64,000 nt of DNA from contig JANXCT010000002.1 in assembly GCA_025059875.1 (NCBI GenBank), forward strand, positions 1 through 64,000, given 5' to 3'. Position numbers and translations under genes: made by a program. Below the pieces are notes generated by a model that saw only the letters and a list, made by a program, of their open reading frames with translations, was not told the DNA's origin and searched no databases. Positions 40,902 through 49,318 of this stretch are shown piece by piece (positions within the stretch are counted from its first letter, which is position 1; each line of letters begins with the position of its first letter). This DNA is from Candidatus Kapaibacterium sp. GTDB lineage: Bacteria > Bacteroidota > Ignavibacteria > Kapaibacteriales > HRBIN21.

Positions 40902-41695
40902 ACGCCGTTGAGTGCTATGACGTTGCCGTTGAGTGCCGTGACGTCACGGTGCTCTATGGCCGACGGGTCGCGCTGTGGGGGATCACTGCTTCGATTCCGG
41001 CGGGGCGTCTTACTGCGGTGGTTGGCCCGAACGGGGCGGGGAAGTCAACGTTCCTGAAGGCCCTGGTTGGCTTGGTGCCGCTGCAGCGGGGTAGTGTTCG
41101 TGTCTTCGGGATGCTGCCGAAGCAGGCGCGTTCGGTCGTGAGCTATATGCCGCAGCGGGAGAGCGTGGACTGGGACTTCCCGCTAACGGTGCTGGATGTG
41201 GTGCTCATGGGGCGGTATGGCCAGCTTGGGCTCTTCCGGCGACCCACTCCGCGGGATTACGAGCGAGCATGGGAGGCTCTTAGGACCGTTGGGATGGAGG
41301 CCTACGCGCATCGGCATTTGAGCGAGCTCTCCGGTGGGCAGCAGCAGCGCGTCTTCTTGGCCCGGGCCCTTGCGCAGGATGCCCAGCTCTACCTGATGGA
41401 CGAGCCGTTTGCTGGAGTGGATGCTGCCACCGAAGAGCTCCTGCTGCAGAGCCTCCAAGAGCTGCGTGCCCAGGGTAAGACGGTGGTCGTCGTCCATCAC
41501 GACCTCCACGTCGTGGCCAGCTTCTTCGAGTGGATCATCCTGCTCAACCTACGCTTGGTTGCCGCTGGCTGGGTTACAGAGGTCCTCACGGACCGCTATC
41601 TCCGCGAGGCATACGGTGGGCGTGCGGAAATCCTCAGCGAAGTCGTCCAGCAGGTTGCCCACGCCCGAGAAGCGCTGCGGCATAAGGGGCGATGA
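40898..41695 (+). CDS. Mn/Zn ABC transporter ATP-binding protein
   Basis: 265 aa ABC ATPase: Walker A VVGPNGAGKSTFLKAL, Q-loop YMPQRESVDWDFPLTVLDV, signature LSGGQQQRVFLARAL, Walker B LYLMDEPFAGVD, switch His in VVVHHDLHVV. The QRESVDWDFP form of the Q-loop is typical of manganese/zinc (TroB/MntB-type) importers. Starts by ATGA overlap in the binding-protein stop and overlaps the permease gene by 4 bp. Confidence 0.93.
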   Translation: MNAVECYDVAVECRDVTVLYGRRVALWGITASIPAGRLTAVVGPNGAGKSTFLKALVGLVPLQRGSVRVFGMLPKQARSVVSYMPQRESVDWDFPLTVLDVVLMGRYGQLGLFRRPTPRDYERAWEALRTVGMEAYAHRHLSELSGGQQQRVFLARALAQDAQLYLMDEPFAGVDAATEELLLQSLQELRAQGKTVVVVHHDLHVVASFFEWIILLNLRLVAAGWVTEVLTDRYLREAYGGRAEILSEVVQQVAHAREALRHKGR

Positions 41696-42978
41696 TGGGG
41701 TGGGAGCTCTTCTTGCAGGGACCACTCTTTGCTGTCTTCCTTGGCAATGCCTTCATAGCCGTCGGAGGTGCCGTCGTTGGGACCTTTGCAGTGCTGCGGC
41801 GTGAGGGGATGCTGGCGGATGTGTTGGCGCATGCTGTCGTGCCGGGTATTGGATTCGCGTACCTGCTATCGGCGCAGAAGGAGCTGCCTATGCTAGCACT
41901 GGGGGCATTCCTGACGGCACTGGCGGCAGCAGGAGCGGTTGAGCTACTTCGCCGGATGGCACGCCTTTCCGAGGACAGTCGCTTAGGAGTGGTGCTGGCT
42001 GCCTCTTTCGGGCTGGGGATTGTCTTGTTGACGCTGCTACAGAGCCGTCAGGGACCGGACCAGACAGGACTGTGGCGATTCCTCTTTGGGCAGGCAGCGG
42101 CCGTCAGAGTAGAGGACCTGCCACTCATTGTGGCCGTGACGGCGCTGTCCCTTCTCTTCGTTGCCATCGCTTTCAGAGAGCTTGTGGCAATGGCGTTCGA
42201 TGCCGAGTTCCTGCGAGCGCTCCCGCTGCCACTACAGTGGGTGGAGGTTGGCTATCGGGTTGCAGTCGTTGCCATCACAGTGGTAGGAATCCAGAGCGTT
42301 GGAGCGCTTCTCATCGTGGGGCTGTTCGTGCTTCCGCCGATGGCAGCGCGGCTGTGGGTACGACGTGTGCCAGGGATGCTGGTGGGGAGCGTTGCAGTGG
42401 CGCTGGGGGCTGTCGTGGTCGGTTTGGGATTGTCGTGGAATCTCCCCTATGTTGCAACGGGTCCGGTCATCGTGACAGCAGCGGCAGGGATGGTGTTGCT
42501 CTCGCACCTCTTTGCTCCGCACCGTGGAGTGCTGGCACGGGCGTGGGGGTACGGGATGCGATGGTTACGGCGCTGGGATGAGCATGCCCACAAGCTGCTC
42601 TACTACGGCATAGAGCGGAGTGGTGGGGAGTGTTGGGAGGGACCCATACTACGGCCGGAGTACGGAGGGAGCCGTGCCGGGGCTGTGCTCGTGCTCGTAT
42701 GGCTGTGGCTTCGAGGCTCAATACGGTGGGAGGGTCGCAGGCGCTGGCGGGTGACCAAGCTCGGGCATAGGAGGGCCTGCCAGATTGTCCGTCGCCATCG
42801 CCTCTGGGAGCTGTACTTGGAGCGCTTCTTCGGTGTGCCAGCCGACCGCGTCCACCTCGAGGCCGAGCTCGTAGAGCATGTGCTCTCTCCGGAGATCGAG
42901 GAGCGACTCCAAGAGCTGCTCCAACAGCCGGAACATGATCCTCACGGACGTCCGATCCCACCGCGGCAGAACGGGTGA
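41692..42978 (+). CDS. Metal ABC permease fused to an MntR/DtxR-like metal-sensor module
   Basis: 428 aa. Residues 1-280 form an ABC-3 permease with eight or so membrane helices (VGTFAVLRREGMLADVLAHAVVPG is the conserved cytoplasmic motif). From about 285 a cytoplasmic region follows: a degenerate winged-helix-like stretch (about 300-355, ending WRVTKLGHRRA) and a clear DtxR-type metal-binding/dimerisation domain. Expected ligands are in place: His369, Glu373, His388, Glu392, Glu395, His396. Glu392 stands where DtxR has Cys102 and MntR has Glu99, the manganese-type choice. The permease may thus sense cytosolic metal directly. Confidence 0.88.
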   Translation: MMGWELFLQGPLFAVFLGNAFIAVGGAVVGTFAVLRREGMLADVLAHAVVPGIGFAYLLSAQKELPMLALGAFLTALAAAGAVELLRRMARLSEDSRLGVVLAASFGLGIVLLTLLQSRQGPDQTGLWRFLFGQAAAVRVEDLPLIVAVTALSLLFVAIAFRELVAMAFDAEFLRALPLPLQWVEVGYRVAVVAITVVGIQSVGALLIVGLFVLPPMAARLWVRRVPGMLVGSVAVALGAVVVGLGLSWNLPYVATGPVIVTAAAGMVLLSHLFAPHRGVLARAWGYGMRWLRRWDEHAHKLLYYGIERSGGECWEGPILRPEYGGSRAGAVLVLVWLWLRGSIRWEGRRRWRVTKLGHRRACQIVRRHRLWELYLERFFGVPADRVHLEAELVEHVLSPEIEERLQELLQQPEHDPHGRPIPPRQNG

Positions 42979-43922
42979 TGGAGCTCCTCTGGATCCCCTT
43001 CACGGCATCACTGCTGGCAGTAGCGAGTTCGCTCCTGGGAAGCTTCCTCCTGCTTCGTCGGATGGCTCTACTGGGAGATGCGGTCTCTCACGCTGTCCTT
43101 CCCGGGATTGTGCTGGCTTACCTCTGGAGTGGGGTGCGAGAGCTTCCAGTCATGCTCCTCGGAGCGGGGGTGAGCGCGTTGGTGGCAGTCTTTCTGCTCC
43201 AGGTGTTGCAGTATCGCTTCGGGTGGCATGCCGATGCAGCACTGGCTGCGGTCCTGGCGAGCTTCTTTGCTGTTGGCATCCTCCTGCTATCGGCGTTCGG
43301 CGGCAAAGTGGATTTGGACGTGGAGTGTGTCCTGTATGGGGAGCTTGCCTACGTGCCTTTGGACATGGTGACGGTCGGCCCCCTGATGGTGCCCAGAGCG
43401 ACGCTGTGGGCGCTGCTCCTGGTGGGGATTGCTGCCGTGGTGTTGCTGGTGGCGTGGAAGGAGCTGGTGGTGAGCACGTTTGATCCGGAGTTTGCAGAGG
43501 TGTCGGGGATAACCCCGAAGCTATGGCAGGCGGTCCTGCTGGGCATGACGGCGATGGTGGCGGTAGTAGGCTTCGTACTTGTCGGGGCGATCTTGGTTGT
43601 AGCACTCTTGACAGTGCCGGCTGCTACGGCTCGGCTGTTGACGGCCCGACTGCTGAGAATGGTGGTAATTGCCGTCCTCGTTGGTATCAGTAGCGCAGTC
43701 GCTGGCTATATTACTGCCTCAAACCTTGGAGGAGCTGTAGCTGGCTGGATGGTGTTAGCGGCCACTTTGCAGTTCGTTGTTGCTGTCGTCTGGTCCTGGT
43801 TGCGGCATCGCTTTAGACCAGGCCCCAGCGTCGGCGTAGGAACCACTCTGCCGAAAGAATCAGCAGGGCCAGTGCTAAGAGCCACGGGGAGTGCCAGAGG
43901 GCAATCTCGCGGCGAGTGGTAG
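42975..43922 (+). CDS. Metal ABC transporter permease (second subunit)
   Basis: 315 aa ABC-3 family permease: SLLGSFLLLRRMALLGDAVSHAVLPGI near the N terminus, KVDLDVECVLYGELAYV in the middle, and several helices to about residue 275. It would pair with the upstream permease to form the channel. The last 35 residues are a non-conserved hydrophilic tail, and the final 110 bp overlap the 3' end of the convergent gene 43813-45963. No fused regulatory domain. Confidence 0.9.
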   Translation: MMELLWIPFTASLLAVASSLLGSFLLLRRMALLGDAVSHAVLPGIVLAYLWSGVRELPVMLLGAGVSALVAVFLLQVLQYRFGWHADAALAAVLASFFAVGILLLSAFGGKVDLDVECVLYGELAYVPLDMVTVGPLMVPRATLWALLLVGIAAVVLLVAWKELVVSTFDPEFAEVSGITPKLWQAVLLGMTAMVAVVGFVLVGAILVVALLTVPAATARLLTARLLRMVVIAVLVGISSAVAGYITASNLGGAVAGWMVLAATLQFVVAVVWSWLRHRFRPGPSVGVGTTLPKESAGPVLRATGSARGQSRGEW

Positions 43923-45963
43923 CCACGACCGGGCGGAACCCGGGGAGCGTGCGAATAAACTCCCACGCTAGGGCTGCTAAATCGGCTGTGAAGAATGCTC
44001 CGCCGGTGCGAGCGGCAAGGTTCCGTAAGAGTTCAGCATCCGCCCGGAGAGAGCGCGCTTCCAGTCCAACGTCGCCGATACTGAAGCGGCCTCGGTCGGA
44101 TCCAAGTTGTGTGGTGCCCAGGGTGGCTGTGCCGCTGAAGGCGTACTCACCGCTCGGGAGGCTGGAGAGGCTCCCCTGGTAGACTCCAGCACCTGCAGGC
44201 TGGAGGAGGAGTTCTTGGGTCTGATTACTGGAGACGACCCGGACGGAGACGGTAGCGGTGGTAACCGGGTTTCCCTCGGGATCCGTCACGGAGGCCCAGA
44301 AGCGCACAGACTCGCCAGCGGCATAGAAGCGTTTCGTGGTGCGGATGCGGACCTGTGGGTTGCGTTCTGCAGCAAGGAGCCACTGCGTGAGGTTCGTTGC
44401 CAGTGCAGAGAAGTGGTCGACAGGGTTCCTCCCGCGGGCCTGCTCAGCCGCGAAGCCCATGAGCTTCCAGCGGTGGAGGCCATAGCCGAGCACCGCCAGG
44501 CTACGGCGAGGCTGCTCTTGGGCAACGAAGAAGGGCAGCCGTATGGCTCCCGAGGCTGCAGTGGCTAAGATTTCAGTATTCGGCTTCGGTTGAGCAGCTT
44601 CGAGGGCGATCAAGGGAGGTAGCGAGCGCCATGCCTCGTCGGCGGAGAGTGTGCGCGTCAACGGATGTGTAGCCGCTGTGGGTGTGGGCGCAACCGCTGC
44701 CGCATGCTCTCGCACCTGCGCAGCGAAGGTGATGGGTAGATAAGGCTCTAAGAGTCGTGCCTTGCTTGGGTCTACAAGTGGCCCGAGGATGACCGCTATA
44801 GGACGCTCTCGGGCCAACTCTTCTGCGATCGCCTTCACCACTGGCTCGGGCGTGGTGCGTGTAGGGAAGTCCACGAGGATGAAGGCATCAGCCTGGCGTA
44901 AGAGGGCGGGTGAGGGCTGACCTTCGTAGAAGGTCGTGGCATCTTTGTGGACGAAGGTGGAGAGCTCCAGCAAAGGATTGCGCTGCAGCTCACGCCGCAG
45001 AAAGGCAAAATCAGGGCTTGGCGAGCCAGCGAAGAGGAGGATGCGCCGGCGTGAGCGACTGACTTCGACGAACGCTGTAGCCTCGTTGTTCCGCTGCGTT
45101 GCTTCTTCAGGAATGGCTGGAACACGCACCGAGAGCCGTTGGAATCCTTCTGACTGGGGCGTGTAGGTGAAGGCAACGGTGTAGGCCGATTGCTCTGGAC
45201 GTAGGTTGAGGGTCTGCTCGGCAATCCGCCGTATGTTCTCCCAGAGCTCAACCCGAATGGTCTGGGGTTGGAGACCTGTTGCGGTGAGCAGAGCGTATAC
45301 TGTGGTCTGGCTCCCCAGAGGCACGCGTTCGTTCACCAGCAGGCTCTGAACGGCGAGGTCTCTAATTGGCGTTGTGTCCCCGACGAGGATTGTGACGACG
45401 GGTTTCCCCAGCATCTCCGCTTCGGCTACGGGATCACTGCCTGCGGTGACGACCCCATCGCTGATGAGGAGCACCGCCTGGATGTTGCGGTGACGGGCCT
45501 CCGAAGCTGCCCAGCGAAGCGCCTGGGCAATGTCGGTTGCAGGTCCATCAAGGCTTAAGGAGTCGGGATGCCAAGATTCTAGGGGAGTCACGCTGGCATC
45601 GAAGCGGGCCAAGAGGGCTGAAGGAGATTCCAGTAGCGGCTGGAGCCGACGGAGGGCGGCGCGATAAGCCTGGGCTCGATCCCCAGCTGCATCGCGGAGG
45701 CGGAGGGAGCTAGAGTTGTCTAGAAGGACGGCAACTTGGGGTTCCTGGCGTAGTGCCGTCAGGCTCCCTACCAGGGGCTGCCAGAGTGCAAACACCAGCA
45801 AGCACAGCGCTATGCTGCGTAGTACAGTCAAGACCAGACGTTGCCGCTGCGATAGCGGAGGGGACAGCCTCCAGTATGCCCACACGCTAATTCCGATGGC
45901 TCCCGCGAGTGTCACTAGAGCCAACCACCAAGGGATGGCGATGCTGAACGTGTAGTCGTGCAT
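43813..45963 (-). CDS. VWA-like membrane protein (BatA/amidotransferase-like family)
   Basis: 716 aa. Two N-terminal membrane helices (about 10-30 and 42-62), a von Willebrand A-like domain (VAVLLDNSSSLRLRDAAGD, DIAQALRWAAS, AVLLISDGVVTAGSDP), beta-sandwich segments, an amidotransferase-like alpha/beta region (LLFAGSPSPDFAFLRREL, AFILVDFPTRT), further beta domains and a final membrane helix (SPWLLALALLILSAEWFL). The MIDAS-type DxSxS reads DNSSS. Proteins of this layout are common in the FCB group; function unknown. Its 3' end overlaps the metal permease gene for 110 bp. Confidence 0.78.
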   Translation of the reverse strand: MHDYTFSIAIPWWLALVTLAGAIGISVWAYWRLSPPLSQRQRLVLTVLRSIALCLLVFALWQPLVGSLTALRQEPQVAVLLDNSSSLRLRDAAGDRAQAYRAALRRLQPLLESPSALLARFDASVTPLESWHPDSLSLDGPATDIAQALRWAASEARHRNIQAVLLISDGVVTAGSDPVAEAEMLGKPVVTILVGDTTPIRDLAVQSLLVNERVPLGSQTTVYALLTATGLQPQTIRVELWENIRRIAEQTLNLRPEQSAYTVAFTYTPQSEGFQRLSVRVPAIPEEATQRNNEATAFVEVSRSRRRILLFAGSPSPDFAFLRRELQRNPLLELSTFVHKDATTFYEGQPSPALLRQADAFILVDFPTRTTPEPVVKAIAEELARERPIAVILGPLVDPSKARLLEPYLPITFAAQVREHAAAVAPTPTAATHPLTRTLSADEAWRSLPPLIALEAAQPKPNTEILATAASGAIRLPFFVAQEQPRRSLAVLGYGLHRWKLMGFAAEQARGRNPVDHFSALATNLTQWLLAAERNPQVRIRTTKRFYAAGESVRFWASVTDPEGNPVTTATVSVRVVSSNQTQELLLQPAGAGVYQGSLSSLPSGEYAFSGTATLGTTQLGSDRGRFSIGDVGLEARSLRADAELLRNLAARTGGAFFTADLAALAWEFIRTLPGFRPVVATTRREIALWHSPWLLALALLILSAEWFLRRRWGLV

Positions 45964-46005
45964 CCGACGGTCTGCGTTGCTCCACTGCGTTCGGTTGGGG
46001 TTCGC

Positions 46006-46013
46006 TAATTTTG
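46006..46013 (+). promoter_or_regulatory. Candidate -7 element (TAATTTTG) for tRNA-Pro
   Basis: Full TAnnTTTG match ending 8 bp before the mature tRNA 5' end, the expected place for a tRNA promoter. This gene is non-coding, so it independently supports TAnnTTTG as the promoter element of this genome. Confidence 0.7.
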
Positions 46014-46021
46014 TGGCGCGT

Positions 46022-46095
46022 CGGGGTGTAGCTCAGCCTGGTAGAGCACTGTGTTCGGGACGCAGGGGCCGGAGGTTCGAATCCTCTCACCCCGA
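46022..46095 (+). tRNA. tRNA-Pro (anticodon CGG)
   Basis: A complete cloverleaf: acceptor stem CGGGGTG/CACCCCG (C1-G72 as in proline tRNAs), D-arm AGCTCAGCCTGGTAGAGC, anticodon stem CTGTG/CGCAG with loop TTCGGGA (anticodon CGG), T-arm with GGTTCGAATCC, discriminator A. CCA is not encoded. Followed by a hairpin terminator. Confidence 0.97.
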
Positions 46096-46105
46096 CAGCT
46101 TGGGA

Positions 46106-46139
46106 GCCGCTGCCTGCAGAGGGCAGCGGCATTTGTATT
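46106..46139 (+). terminator. Rho-independent terminator of tRNA-Pro
   Basis: Stem GCCGCTGCC (46106-46114) against GGGCAGCGGC (46121-46130) with a short loop, followed by ATTTGTATT. The remaining 90 bp to prfA show nothing else. Confidence 0.75.
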
Positions 46140-46228
46140 CGATGCCAGCGTGAGTCGCCGCTGGGAAAGCGCACGGCGTTTCCATCGCCGAATGCATCCA
46201 CAGCGGGGGCGGAGAGAACTCATCTTCG

Positions 46229-47329
46229 CTACACCTCTGGAAGCTGCTGGAGTTGCTGGAGCTGAGTAGTGCGCTCCTGGAGCTTGAGCTGCTCCACTAT
46301 CGGGTCGAGCTTTCCCTCTAAGACCTCCGACAGCTGGAAGTTCTTGGCCTCTCCCGAGAGGCGGTGGTCGGTGACGCGGTTCTGGGGGAAGTTGTATGTG
46401 CGGATCTTCTCGGAACGGTCGCCTGTACGGATTTGGCTGCGCCGCTGCTGGGCGAGTCGTTCCTCTTGCTGCTGGCGCTGGAGCTGGTAGAGGCGTGCAC
46501 GGAGCACCTTGAGGGCCTTCTCTCGGTTGCGGTGCTGTGAGCGTTCGTCCTGGCACTGCACAACGATGCCGGTGGGGACGTGGACGATGCGGACGGCTGT
46601 CTCTACTTTGTTGACATTCTGCCCACCGTGCCCACTGGCCCGGAAGACGTCAATCCGCAAGTCTTCCTCTCGCAGCTGTACTTCGAGCTCTTCAGGCTCT
46701 GGCAGGACGGCGACGGTGGCGGCGGAAGTATGGATGCGGCCACTGGACTCCGTCACCGGGACACGCTGGACGCGATGGACTCCGCTCTCGTACTTCATCG
46801 TCCCGTAGACGTCCTCGCCGCTCAGGGAGAAGACGATCTCTTTGAATCCCCCGAGATCGCTCTCGCTGAAGTCCACTACCTCTAACTTCCACCCCTTGCG
46901 CTCGGCATACCGCTGGTAGATGCGGAAAAGGTCAGCAGCGAACAGAGCTGCCTCTTCTCCGCCTGTGCCTGCCCGGATTTCTACGATGCAGTCGCGGCTG
47001 TCATCAGGGTCTGAGGGGAGGAGTGCCAAGCGGAGAGCCTCGGCAGTCTCGTTGAGGCGGTCTTCGATGCTCTCCAGCTCTTCGCTAGCTAAGTGACGCA
47101 GCTCCGGGTCTGTCTCTGTCGTCAGCAGCTCCCGTAGAGAGTTCCACTCCTGCAAGAGGCGCAAGTACCGTTCAGCTTGCTCCGCAGCAGGCCGGAGACG
47201 TTTGAGCTCGCGGGCAATCGCTGCTGCTTGGTGTGGATCGGCTGCAACCGCGGGGTCTTCCAATTGCTGTTGCAATCTGCGGTAGTGGTCTAACGTTGTT
47301 TGGGCTGCCCGTTCCAGAGCAGGTTCCAT
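46229..47329 (-). CDS. prfA: Peptide chain release factor 1
   Basis: 366 aa. The GGQ catalytic motif (SGHGGQNVNKVETAVRI) and the codon-reading motif in RVPVTESSGRIHTS (PVT in place of the common PAT) identify RF1, which reads UAA and UAG. N-terminal coiled-coil domain (LERAAQTTLDHYRRLQQQL) and IRAGTGGEEAALFAADLF are as usual. The frame remains open far upstream, but ATG 47329 matches the family length; it is back to back with the DUF4397 lipoprotein gene. Confidence 0.95.
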   Translation of the reverse strand: MEPALERAAQTTLDHYRRLQQQLEDPAVAADPHQAAAIARELKRLRPAAEQAERYLRLLQEWNSLRELLTTETDPELRHLASEELESIEDRLNETAEALRLALLPSDPDDSRDCIVEIRAGTGGEEAALFAADLFRIYQRYAERKGWKLEVVDFSESDLGGFKEIVFSLSGEDVYGTMKYESGVHRVQRVPVTESSGRIHTSAATVAVLPEPEELEVQLREEDLRIDVFRASGHGGQNVNKVETAVRIVHVPTGIVVQCQDERSQHRNREKALKVLRARLYQLQRQQQEERLAQQRRSQIRTGDRSEKIRTYNFPQNRVTDHRLSGEAKNFQLSEVLEGKLDPIVEQLKLQERTTQLQQLQQLPEV

Positions 47330-47372
47330 GCTCAGCGTGGATAGTCGCAGTCGTACCGCCGCTAAGAGACGG

Positions 47373-49295
47373 ATGAAGAGGAGCCTTTTACGTACGTGCA
47401 TGGTCGCAGGGCTCTTGGGACTTACCGGATGCCCGTCAGAGAACCCGCTGCTGGTGGATCCTCCGAGAACGGCTGATAGCCTGCTCGTTGCGTTTCTTTC
47501 ACTAGTATCCGACGGACAGCCTCGTCGAGTGGAGCTTGGAGATACAAGTGTAGTGCTCCTCCCTGGTGAGCGTAGCGCAGCTCTGTTTGCGTCCCGGGAT
47601 TCGTTGACACTCCGAATCTGGCGAGATGAGAGTACGACTACGCGCTTTCCTCTTCGCCTCCTACGCCAGATGCTCCATCTGGTCGTCATCGGCCCGACTG
47701 CCGATGGGAAGGACACGGCAGCCCTGTTCCTGCAGCCTCTCGGCTCGTTAGAGGGGGGGAGTACAGTGCGTCTGATTAACATGGTTCCTGCGGCCCAAGA
47801 GTATACCCTCCGGATTGGCTGTCCGAATGCTCCGTCAGTGGCGAAGTCTGCACAGTGGCTCTCGGAGACAGGTTCGCTGACACTCACCGCCAGCCGGGAG
47901 CTTGCTCTCTCTGTTACTGCAGCCTTGGGAACTGGCGAGCGCGTTGTGGGTACATGGCGCCTGAGTCCTCGTGCTGGGGCTGCCTATTCCTTCTTCGTGT
48001 GGGGAGAGCCTGCCAGTCCGAGTGTAGGGATAGCTGAGGACACGCGTCTGACGGCACATCGGCTGTGGGAACCCGACAGGATCACGCAGGCTACGGTAGC
48101 TCTTCGGGTGCTCAATCTTGCCTCCCAGCCGGTGACGGTTGTCCGCAATCCACAGGGTAGCGTGGTGGAGCCGGAGGTAGCGCCATTCCGAGTTGGTCCC
48201 TACCGAGATATGCCCGTCTGTGGAGACGTACAGCCGGACTCCTTCCTCGTTCGCACATCCTCCGGTGTCCAACTCATGCTCTCCGCAAGCCTCGAGCCTT
48301 TCCGGCGCTATACGCTCGTTCTAACGGACTCTGCTGAGCGGCTGCTCGGGCAGCTTGTCATGACGGACGAGAGGCCGACTGGAGCTGTACGCTTGCGCAT
48401 CTTCCATGCTGCGGCTGGGAATGGAGCTGTAGAGATCGCTACTGGGGCCCGTGGAGAGGGACAGCTCCTCGGTGGCCAGCTTCTCGCAAGTGGTGTGGTG
48501 CTTGGGGAAGCACGCGAGGGAGCCGTAGTCCCAGCAGGCTCGCTGCCATTGCTGGTGTGGAGTTCAGCACTGCCGCGGACGCTGCTGGCAGCAGCTGTCA
48601 TCAGGGTCACGAGCGGACGGGCAGGATTCCTCTGTTTGCTACCGGCAACAAGTAACGGTACTGGAGTGAAGCTTGCATGGGTGGATGATACTGACGAGGA
48701 GCAGGCCATTGTCCCTCTGCCTAACGGCATCCCCGTACAGCTCCTCCAGGGACTTCCGGGACAGGACGTTGCTCTCTCGGCAGCGCCAGTCCTTAGTGGG
48801 GTCTCGGTGCTGTACCGCACGGTTGTAACGACCGTGCTCCCGCCGCAGGGAGCAGTGCTGAGTGCCTTGGGACATCAGTGGCCGATAGCTGGCGCCGCGA
48901 TGGATTCCCTACAGCTGCTCGTATTGGCAGAGGCAGAAGGGAGGGTGCAACTCTTCCGCTTCACATCTCCACGGCGCTGGGGGACAGCCTGGGGAGCACA
49001 GTGGCGTTTCGTCAATACCAGTGATTTAGCGGCGATTGATGTGTTCTCCGACACCATCGTCGAGGGTCAGGTTGCCGAACGGCTCCTCTTCCAGGGGCTG
49101 CAGCGAGGGACAGCGACACCATTCGAGCTCATTCCAAGGGAATATCGCCTCGGAGTTCGGATTCGAGACAGCAGCTCTAGGGCACTCGTGGCACGGGCTG
49201 ACAACGTGCTCTTTCCCGTGGGATACCGCTACTCCGTTATTTTTGTGGGCAATCGCCGCAATGGCTATGGCCTGGTCTTCCTCCAGGAGCTGTAG
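47373..49295 (+). CDS. DUF4397-type repeat lipoprotein
   Basis: About 640 aa. Signal peptide with lipobox LTGC (MVAGLLGLTGC), then several repeats of a beta-sandwich of the DUF4397 kind: TVRLINMVPAAQEYTLRIG, ALRVLNLASQPVTVV, VRLRIFHAAAGNGAVEI, QWRFVNTSDLAAIDVF, each followed by a Gly/Leu-rich hairpin and a LLVW- or FLCLLP-type strand. Probably exposed on the outer membrane or periplasm; function unknown. Start ATG 47373 fits the lipobox; an in-frame ATG at 47328 overlaps the prfA start. The subtilisin-like gene follows 23 bp later. Confidence 0.78.
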   Translation: MKRSLLRTCMVAGLLGLTGCPSENPLLVDPPRTADSLLVAFLSLVSDGQPRRVELGDTSVVLLPGERSAALFASRDSLTLRIWRDESTTTRFPLRLLRQMLHLVVIGPTADGKDTAALFLQPLGSLEGGSTVRLINMVPAAQEYTLRIGCPNAPSVAKSAQWLSETGSLTLTASRELALSVTAALGTGERVVGTWRLSPRAGAAYSFFVWGEPASPSVGIAEDTRLTAHRLWEPDRITQATVALRVLNLASQPVTVVRNPQGSVVEPEVAPFRVGPYRDMPVCGDVQPDSFLVRTSSGVQLMLSASLEPFRRYTLVLTDSAERLLGQLVMTDERPTGAVRLRIFHAAAGNGAVEIATGARGEGQLLGGQLLASGVVLGEAREGAVVPAGSLPLLVWSSALPRTLLAAAVIRVTSGRAGFLCLLPATSNGTGVKLAWVDDTDEEQAIVPLPNGIPVQLLQGLPGQDVALSAAPVLSGVSVLYRTVVTTVLPPQGAVLSALGHQWPIAGAAMDSLQLLVLAEAEGRVQLFRFTSPRRWGTAWGAQWRFVNTSDLAAIDVFSDTIVEGQVAERLLFQGLQRGTATPFELIPREYRLGVRIRDSSSRALVARADNVLFPVGYRYSVIFVGNRRNGYGLVFLQEL

Positions 49296-49318
49296 GAAGT
49301 TGTGAAAGGGAAAAAGCA

